Shown in pieces: positions 23,793 through 29,014 of a DNA stretch of 33,645 nt. Position numbers and translations under genes: made by a program. The notes beneath the pieces were generated by a model. That model did no database searches. It was not told where the DNA came from and saw only the letters and a list, made by a program, of their open reading frames with translations. Source of the DNA: Gaiellaceae bacterium (GTDB lineage Bacteria; Actinomycetota; Thermoleophilia; Gaiellales; Gaiellaceae); the NCBI GenBank assembly GCA_021323315.1, contig JAJTCQ010000013.1, positions 1 to 33,645 of the forward strand, written 5' to 3'. The first letter of the stretch is position 1. Each line of letters opens with the position of its first letter.

Positions 23793-24497
23793 ATGAAGGT
23801 AGGTGAGGTCATGACGACCGACGTCCTGACAATCGGGCCCGAGGCGGAGCTTCGGGACGTCGCCAGGCTGTTCGTCGAGCACGGCATCACCGGTGTGCCC
23901 GTCTGCGGCGCGCAGCGCGAGATCCTCGGCGTCATCTCGGAGGGTGACATCCTGTTCAAGGAGCAAGGCCCAGCCGAAGAGGGCCAGTCTCTCCTCGCTC
24001 GCCTCGACAGGAGCGCCTCGAGGGCAGCCGAGAGGGCAGCGGCAATCAAGGTCGGCGACGCGATGAGTGCCCCAGCGATGACCGTGTCGCCGTTCTACTC
24101 GGTAGCCGAGGCGGCCAGGATCATGTCGGAGCACGGCATCAACCGGCTTCCGGTGGTGAAAGGTGACGAGCTCGTCGGAATCGTCACGCGTACGGATCTC
24201 GTCCGCGCGTTCGTACGGTCCGACGAGGACATCCGGCGCGAGATCAGGCAGGAAGTGCTCCGCGACATCCTCTGGCTCGAGGCTCCCGCCGCAATCGGCG
24301 TCGACGTCGACCGCGGTGTCGTCCGCCTGAACGGTCACATGGAGACGAGCAGCGATGCGTCGTTGCTCGTCCGACTCGTCGGTCGCGTGCCCGGTGTGGT
24401 GTCGGTCCTCGCCGACCTCAGCTGGACGACGGACGACACGACACGCAAGGGGAAGCGCACGCTGCGACGCACCCAGATGCACGCTTCGAGCCGCTAG
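23793..24497 (+). CDS. CBS-pair protein with C-terminal BON domain
   Basis: A 234-residue soluble protein. The first CBS motif (VGEVMTTDVLTIGPEAELRDVARLF, to about residue 60) and the second (VGDAMSAPAMTVSPFYSVAEAARIM, about residues 87-145, with GINRLPVVKGDELVGIVTRTDLVRAF) form an adenine-nucleotide-binding pair. A BON domain follows (about 150-215: IRQEVLRDILWLEA, VDRGVVRLNGHMETSSDASLL), a fold that binds lipid or protein surfaces. The domain order CBS-CBS-BON is common in actinobacteria and often linked to stress or hypoxia. ATG 23793 has a near-perfect AAAGGAGGAGG site. It likely senses AMP/ATP balance; the partner is unknown. Confidence 0.9.
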   Translation: MKVGEVMTTDVLTIGPEAELRDVARLFVEHGITGVPVCGAQREILGVISEGDILFKEQGPAEEGQSLLARLDRSASRAAERAAAIKVGDAMSAPAMTVSPFYSVAEAARIMSEHGINRLPVVKGDELVGIVTRTDLVRAFVRSDEDIRREIRQEVLRDILWLEAPAAIGVDVDRGVVRLNGHMETSSDASLLVRLVGRVPGVVSVLADLSWTTDDTTRKGKRTLRRTQMHASSR

Positions 24498-24514
24498 CAG
24501 GACGATACGCCCTC

Positions 24515-24549
24515 GACCGTGCCGGTCGCCTCTGGCGGCCATCACGGTC
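24515..24549. terminator. Hairpin between convergent CBS-BON and UspA genes
   Basis: Outer stem GACCGTG/CACGGTC and an inner stem GGTCGCC/GGCGGCC with one G-T wobble and a 3-base loop. It lies 17 bp after the CBS-BON stop and 27 bp before the UspA stop, so it can serve both strands. Confidence 0.55.
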
Positions 24550-24576
24550 GTGCGCAGGGGGTGGAACGCTCGTCGA

Positions 24577-24942
24577 CTAGTTGACGACCAGCACGTCGCA
24601 CGGTGCGCTGCGGAGGATGCTCGAGCTGGTTGAGCCGAGGTCGGCGCCCTCGCCGTTCCGACTCCCGACGACGAGAAGGTCGGCGCCTGTCTCACGCGCG
24701 GCCGCGACGACCTCCTCATCCGCACGCCCGACCCGTTCCAGGTACCGGGCAGTGACACGACGGCCCATGAGATGCTCGCGCGCGCCCTCCACGGCGCTGT
24801 GCCCCGGCATATCCGCCGTCCGCACGTGCACGACGCTCAGACTCGTCGCATAGCCGACGCGGTCGGCGGCCGCGTCGAGCGCGCGCCCGGACGCATCGGA
24901 GTCGTCGTACGCGACGACGATGCTTCTCGGACGAGACGACAT
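24577..24942 (-). CDS. Universal stress protein (UspA domain)
   Basis: A 121-residue single UspA domain, slightly short for the family. It starts SIVVAYDDSDASGRALDAA, the strand-loop where the adenine ring sits, has LSVVHVRT near residue 35, and ends with LLVVGSRNGEGADLGSTSSSILRSAPCDVLVV, which covers the ATP-binding G-2X-G-9X-S/T region. USPs of this type bind ATP and appear in the mycobacterial hypoxia response. ATG 24942 has no ribosome site at proper distance; a predicted -10 (CACTGT) ends 6 bp before it, suggesting a leaderless mRNA from site F. Confidence 0.9.
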   Translation of the reverse strand: MSSRPRSIVVAYDDSDASGRALDAAADRVGYATSLSVVHVRTADMPGHSAVEGAREHLMGRRVTARYLERVGRADEEVVAAARETGADLLVVGSRNGEGADLGSTSSSILRSAPCDVLVVN

Positions 24943-24948
24943 GCGCGG

Positions 24949-25011
24949 ACAGTGCCCGCGGCGCCTCCTCGTCGCGTCCGCGTCAACCCGAGTGCGCGTG
25001 CGGAGAACTAC
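24949..25011 (-). promoter_or_regulatory. Shared-architecture promoter, site F (UspA)
   Basis: Minus strand core GTAGTTCTCCGC at 25011-25000 in the flank ATCC, CGGACG close to the CCGATG position, and -10 candidate CACTGT at 24954-24949, 45 bp after the core and 6 bp before the ATG. Leaderless prediction. Core identical to site G. Confidence 0.66.
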
Positions 25012-25021
25012 GGATTCGGAG

Positions 25022-25660
25022 TTACCCGGGCTCCAGGAGGCCCTCGGAGAGGGCGTACCGGACGAGCTCCGCGCGGCTCGAGAGGCTCAGCTTCTGCATG
25101 ATGTGAGCCCGGTGCGTCTCCGCGGTCCGGACGGAGATGTAGAGCTGCTGCGCGATCTCCTGGTTGGTGTGGCCGAGGGCGAGGAGGCGCAGCACCTCAC
25201 GTTCGCGCTCGGACAGCGGATCCTGCTCGGCGCGGCGTCGATCCTCCGCGTCGGCGGCGATCAGCTTCGCACCCAGCGCGGGATGGACGTATCGCTCCCC
25301 GGCGGCGACTGCACGAACCGCCGCGACGACCTCTGTGTCGGCGGCCTCCTTGAGCACGTATCCACTGGCCCCCGCCCCGAACGCCGCCCGGACGTACCGT
25401 GGATCGTCCTGCATCGAGAGCACGAGCACTCGCGCCTCGGGAACCGCCTGCAGCACCGCCGGCATCCCCTCGATCCCGCCCTTCTCGGGCATCACGAGGT
25501 CCATCAGCACGACGTCGGGCTTCCCCTCGATCGCCTCGAACACCGCACGGTCGGCATTCGGAGCCTCGCCGACCGTCGTGATATCTGACTCCGCGTCGAG
25601 CAGCCGCCGGAGCCCGGACCGCACCACTGCGTGGTCGTCGACGATGAGCACCCGGATCAC
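25022..25660 (-). CDS. NarL/FixJ-family response regulator (DevR-like)
   Basis: A 212-residue regulator. The receiver domain has the acidic pair (Asp8, Asp9), phosphoacceptor Asp54 in VVLMDLVMP, and the conserved Lys in SGYVLKEA near residue 104. The LuxR-type helix-turn-helix occupies about residues 148-205 (PLSEREREVLRLLALGHTNQEIAQQLYISVRTAETHRAHIMQKL). The GTG start overlaps the kinase stop (GTGA), so kinase and regulator form one operon. By position and family it is the best candidate to bind the 12-bp element repeated through the window. In mycobacteria the equivalent DosR activates a hypoxia regulon of closely similar gene content. Confidence 0.93.
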   Translation of the reverse strand: MIRVLIVDDHAVVRSGLRRLLDAESDITTVGEAPNADRAVFEAIEGKPDVVLMDLVMPEKGGIEGMPAVLQAVPEARVLVLSMQDDPRYVRAAFGAGASGYVLKEAADTEVVAAVRAVAAGERYVHPALGAKLIAADAEDRRRAEQDPLSEREREVLRLLALGHTNQEIAQQLYISVRTAETHRAHIMQKLSLSSRAELVRYALSEGLLEPG

Positions 25661-27306
25661 GAAAGCGGAACCTCGGCTTTGAGCAACGTGCCACCGCCTT
25701 CGCTCGACTGAACGGTGAGTCGCCCCCCGAGGAGCGCCACGCGCTCCCGCATGCCGACCAGGCCGAGGCCTCCGTCCCGCGCCGATTCGGGGTGGAACCC
25801 CTTTCCGTCGTCCTGCACGACGAGCGTCACGGTCTTCTCGGCCCGGGTCAGGCGAACGGTGACCCGTGTCGCGTCTGCGTGCTTCAGCACGTTGATCAAC
25901 GCCTCCTGGACGATCCGGTAAAGCGCGGTCTCGATCTCCGCAGGCAGACGCTCGTCGCCGATCGGCGACTGAACGTCGACTGAGAGATCACCCTGCTCCT
26001 CCACGGTGTCCCGGAGACGCTCGATCGCCGGCACGAGTCCGAAGTCGTCGAGCGCGGCGGGCCGCAGCTCGACCGCGAGCCGCCTGACGTCCTGCAGCGT
26101 CGAGACGACGAGGTCCCGGAGCTCGGCCACCGCCGAATGGCTGGTCTCCGAGTCGACGCGATCTTCGAGCGACTTGAGTCCGAGCAGAATGGACGTGAGC
26201 GCCTGCCCGGTCTCGTCGTGGAGCTCACGCGCCAGCCGAGCGCGTTCGAGCTCCTGCGCCTCGACGACGCGGCGAACGGCATCGCGGCTCACTCGCTCGG
26301 AGAGATCAACGGCTATTGCCGCGCGCGCAGCGAGCGACTCGGTGAGCCGGACGTCCTCGTCGGCGAAACTTGACGTGGCGCCGAGCTTGTCGTGCACGAC
26401 GACTACACCTATCGAGCGAGTCTGGACGACGAGGGGAACATACAGCGCGGAGCGGACGCCCATTCTCCGCGCCGCCTGCTGATCGATCTCGGGATCGTCG
26501 AGGACCGAGTCGACCCGCTCGCTCCTTCCGCGTTGAAGAACGCGACCCGTCTTCGACCGCCCGAGCTCGAGCTCCATTCCAACGAGGCCGTACGCGTCCG
26601 AGCCCTCACCGTCCGCCGCGGCGATGCGGAGACCCTCGCGCCCCGGCTCGGGAAGCGCAATCAGGACGAGGCGCGCGTTGATGAGACCTCGGAGTCGACG
26701 TGCCACGAGCGCGAGCAGCGGCTCGAGCTCGAGCTCGCCCGTAAGCGCATCGCCGATCTCGTTGAGCGACTCGAGCTGGCGAAGCCACCGCGTCGACGTC
26801 TCGTACAGCCGCGTGTTCTCGATTGCGACGGCCGCCTGGGCGGCGAGAAGCTGCGTCAGCTCCTCGTCTTCGTCCGAAAAGGCGCCTCCCTCCTCCTTCT
26901 CGGTGAGGTACAGGTTCCCGTACGCCACGCCGCGAAGCAGAATGGGGACGCCGAGGAACGTCTGCATCGGAGGGTGGTGGGATGGAAAGCCGACGGACCG
27001 CGGATCGTCCGCGAGGCTCTCCAGCCGTAGCGGCTTGGCCTCCCGGATGAGGACGCCGAGAATGCCGCGGCCCATGGGGAGCTCGCCGATCGCGGCATGA
27101 GTCTCTGCATCGATGCCGGTCGTCAGGAAGCGCTCGAGCCCTGTTCCGGTCTGGTCGATGACGCCGAGGGCGGCGTACCGCGCGCCGGTCAGCTGCGCAG
27201 CGGTCTCCACCAGTTGCTGGAGAAGGGCGTCGAGCGAGAGCTCGGAGCTGAGCGCGATCCCCGCGTCGACGAGCACGCGGAGACGGTCGAGTGCGGTCTG
27301 AGCCAT
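25657..27306 (-). CDS. Two-GAF sensor histidine kinase (DevS/DosS-like)
   Basis: A 549-residue soluble kinase. GAF 1 (about residues 20-165) holds GFPSHHPPMQTFLGVPILL near residue 108, strongly like the GAF-A region of mycobacterial DosS/DosT, which bind heme through a histidine. GAF 2 spans about 185-340. The dimerization/phosphoacceptor helix has ARELHDETGQALTSILLGL with the phosphorylated His near residue 363, as in HisKA_3 kinases. The ATPase domain has QEALINVLKHADATRV (N box) and DDGKGFHPES, then GLGLVGMRERVALLGG. No membrane segments. Starts at ATG 27306 with a GGGAGG site. Predicted to sense a diffusible redox or gas signal; heme binding here is inference. Confidence 0.92.
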   Translation of the reverse strand: MAQTALDRLRVLVDAGIALSSELSLDALLQQLVETAAQLTGARYAALGVIDQTGTGLERFLTTGIDAETHAAIGELPMGRGILGVLIREAKPLRLESLADDPRSVGFPSHHPPMQTFLGVPILLRGVAYGNLYLTEKEEGGAFSDEDEELTQLLAAQAAVAIENTRLYETSTRWLRQLESLNEIGDALTGELELEPLLALVARRLRGLINARLVLIALPEPGREGLRIAAADGEGSDAYGLVGMELELGRSKTGRVLQRGRSERVDSVLDDPEIDQQAARRMGVRSALYVPLVVQTRSIGVVVVHDKLGATSSFADEDVRLTESLAARAAIAVDLSERVSRDAVRRVVEAQELERARLARELHDETGQALTSILLGLKSLEDRVDSETSHSAVAELRDLVVSTLQDVRRLAVELRPAALDDFGLVPAIERLRDTVEEQGDLSVDVQSPIGDERLPAEIETALYRIVQEALINVLKHADATRVTVRLTRAEKTVTLVVQDDGKGFHPESARDGGLGLVGMRERVALLGGRLTVQSSEGGGTLLKAEVPLS

Positions 27307-27385
27307 CCTTGCCTCCCGGAGATCGGTGCAGCGTAGACGCTCGAAAGCCGGACGCGCTCCAGGTCCAGCCGGCGACTCGCAGCTG

Positions 27386-27449
27386 GTAGTTCTCCGCAGC
27401 GTCCCTTCGGACGAGCGCCGATGCGCCTGCCTGGCGTGCCGTCGATTCT
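27386..27449 (+). promoter_or_regulatory. Shared-architecture promoter, site G (CBS protein at 27456)
   Basis: Core GTAGTTCTCCGC at 27386-27397, CCGATG at 27418-27423 (exactly 20 bp later), -10 candidate GATTCT at 27444-27449 (46 bp after the core), ending 6 bp before ATG 27456. No ribosome site: leaderless prediction. It lies between the kinase gene and the divergent CBS gene. Confidence 0.75.
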
Positions 27450-27455
27450 GGGTGC

Positions 27456-27944
27456 ATGACATCCGCTGTCCATCCTCCGGCCACGCACACGGAAGAGCCC
27501 GGACTGAGGGTGACCGACGCGATGCACTGGGGCCCCGTGAGTTGCGCCGCGGATGCACCGCTCACAGCCGTCGCCGCTCTGATGCGCGACAGACGCGTGC
27601 ATTGCGTCGTCGTCATCGACGAGGCGTCGAGCGATCGGGCTCTGTGGGGGGTCGTCTCCGATCTCGATCTCATCGCGGCCGCGACCGTCCGGTCGCTCGA
27701 CGAGCAGACGGCAGCCGGCACGGCGATGCGCCCGGCCGTGACGATCGGTCCCGGCGAGCTGCTCGAGGAGGCCATGAAGCGCATGACGTGCCACGGCGTC
27801 TCGCATCTCGTCGTCGTCGACCCGGCCGACACGTACCCGCTGGGGGTGCTGTCGACGCTCGACCTCGCGGCCGTGCTCGCCGCCGATCGGGCGACTGCGG
27901 CCGATCCGGATCCGTACTTTCCCGCGCCGGATTCGCGGCTCTGA
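27456..27944 (+). CDS. CBS-pair protein (Hrp1-like)
   Basis: A 162-residue protein made almost only of two CBS motifs: [26 protein letters not shown] (about residues 17-75) and [23 protein letters not shown] (about 88-145, with [25 protein letters not shown]). Stand-alone CBS pairs bind AMP, ATP or similar ligands; mycobacterial Hrp1, a strongly hypoxia-induced DosR target, is the closest known parallel by architecture. Two cysteines lie in the first CBS motif (SCAA, HCVVV) and one in the second (TCHGVS). The start sits 6 bp after a predicted -10. Its last codons (DPYFPAPDS) contain site H, the promoter element of the next operon. Confidence 0.9.
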   Translation: MTSAVHPPATHTEEPGLRVTDAMHWGPVSCAADAPLTAVAALMRDRRVHCVVVIDEASSDRALWGVVSDLDLIAAATVRSLDEQTAAGTAMRPAVTIGPGELLEEAMKRMTCHGVSHLVVVDPADTYPLGVLSTLDLAAVLAADRATAADPDPYFPAPDSRL

Positions 27945-27978
27945 GCCGATCCCAACTCGCCGCTGCCGGGCGAGACTG
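27915..27978 (+). promoter_or_regulatory. Shared-architecture promoter, site H (ABC operon)
   Basis: Core GTACTTTCCCGC at 27915-27926 in the flank GATCC, CCGATC at 27947-27952 (exactly 20 bp later), -10 candidate GAGACT at 27973-27978 (46 bp after the core). A leader of about 18 nt with GGAAGGAG precedes ATG 28003. The core lies within the last codons of the CBS gene. Confidence 0.68.
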
Positions 27979-28002
27979 AGGCGAACGACGGAAGGAGCTC
28001 TC

Positions 28003-28725
28003 ATGGAGACGCCGATCCTGGAAGCGAGGTCTCTCGAGAAGACCTACGACACCGGCGCCGTGAGGGTCGAGGCCCTCCGCGGCGTCGATCTCGCGCTCGA
28101 GCGAGGCGAGATGGTGGCGATCATGGGGCCGAGCGGCTGCGGCAAGACCACGCTGCTGAACTGCCTGTCGGGGCTCGATTCGATCGACGGGGGGGAAGCG
28201 CTGATCGAGGGAACGCCGCTGTCCGAGATGTCGGATCGCGAGCGAACGGACTACCGCGCCCGGCGAATGGGCTTCGTCTTCCAGTTCTACAACTTGATCC
28301 CGGTTCTGACCTCGGTCGAGAACGTCGAGCTGCCACTGCTCGTGGCGAGAGTGCGGGCACACGAGGCCCGAGAGCGCGCACTTGCTGCGCTCGATCTCGT
28401 CGGCCTCGCGGGCCGGGCAGGCCACGTGCCGGACGCGCTGTCGGGTGGCGAGCGCCAGCGCGTCACGATCGCCCGCTCGCTCGTCAACGACCCGGCGATC
28501 GTCTGGGCGGACGAGCCCACCGGGGACCTCGATTCCGAGAACGCCGCCGAGATCGTCGCGCTGATGCGCCGGCTGAATCTCGAGCGCGGACTGACCTTTC
28601 TCATCGTCACCCACGACATCTCGGTCGGCCGCAAGACCGACCGCATCGTGCGGATGCTCGACGGTGAGGTCGTCGAGGAGCAACGACTGGAGGTGCCACA
28701 TGTACTCGCGCGTCACGCTGCTTGA
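28003..28725 (+). CDS. MacB/LolD-type ABC transporter ATPase
   Basis: A 240-residue ATP-binding subunit. Walker [10 protein letters not shown] (near residue 44), Q-loop [22 protein letters not shown] (near residue 92), signature LSGGERQRV (near residue 146), Walker [18 protein letters not shown] (near residue 164) and the switch histidine in [11 protein letters not shown] are all intact. The LNxLTVxEN-like segment places it with MacB/LolD/FtsE-type ATPases that drive FtsX-fold permeases, here the protein at 29015. Good ribosome site (GGAAGGAGC). Its end overlaps the next small gene by 26 bp. The operon promoter carries site H. Confidence 0.94.
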   Translation: METPILEARSLEKTYDTGAVRVEALRGVDLALERGEMVAIMGPSGCGKTTLLNCLSGLDSIDGGEALIEGTPLSEMSDRERTDYRARRMGFVFQFYNLIPVLTSVENVELPLLVARVRAHEARERALAALDLVGLAGRAGHVPDALSGGERQRVTIARSLVNDPAIVWADEPTGDLDSENAAEIVALMRRLNLERGLTFLIVTHDISVGRKTDRIVRMLDGEVVEEQRLEVPHVLARHAA

Positions 28726-29011
28726 AATCGACACGATGCGGGTCGACGTCGACGACGCCGCACAGACGTTCCGCTCGCTGGTCGCGCCGAGGCTCGCCGA
28801 CCAGGAGGGCTACGAAGGCGTGGTCGCCCTCGTCACCGGCGAGGGGAAAGGGATGATCATCTCCTTCTGGGACACCGAGGAGGCAGCGCGGGATGCATCC
28901 GGCTTCGCCTCCGCGGAGCTCGAGCGGCACGTCACGATGTTCCGCTCACCGCCGGGACGGGAGTGCTACGAGGTCGCCTTCGCGGACATGGAAGCGCTCC
29001 TGGTGACCTAG
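28700..29011 (+). CDS. Small ABM-like (dimeric alpha/beta barrel) protein in the ABC operon
   Basis: A 103-residue soluble protein. ATG 28700 has a GGAGGTGCCAC ribosome site and lies inside the end of the ATPase gene. The sequence alternates strand and helix: [43 protein letters not shown], then [15 protein letters not shown], then [12 protein letters not shown]. The central strand with FWDTEEAA is typical of ferredoxin-like dimeric barrel domains (antibiotic-biosynthesis-monooxygenase-like). No catalytic role is visible. Its stop is 3 bp before the permease start, so all three genes are coupled. It may sense a transported compound, or detoxify it (inference). Confidence 0.7.
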   Translation: MYSRVTLLEIDTMRVDVDDAAQTFRSLVAPRLADQEGYEGVVALVTGEGKGMIISFWDTEEAARDASGFASAELERHVTMFRSPPGRECYEVAFADMEALLVT

Positions 29012-29014
29012 ACC

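Noticed and set aside
27339-27350. CGGCTTTCGAGC on the minus strand upstream of the kinase gene, resembling site J (possible autoregulation).
   Set aside because: It lies only 32 bp from the ATG and lacks the downstream spacing; a TANNNT box follows 3 bp later. Too weak to count.
27421-27459. 12-codon leader peptides starting at the ATG inside CCGATG upstream of the CBS gene and of malic enzyme (10533-10571), each ending in a TGA that overlaps the gene start.
   Set aside because: At both genes the next base after ATG is A, which creates the TGA by itself, and the same ATG elsewhere (1736, 7885) gives no such frame. If the genes are leaderless these codons are not transcribed.
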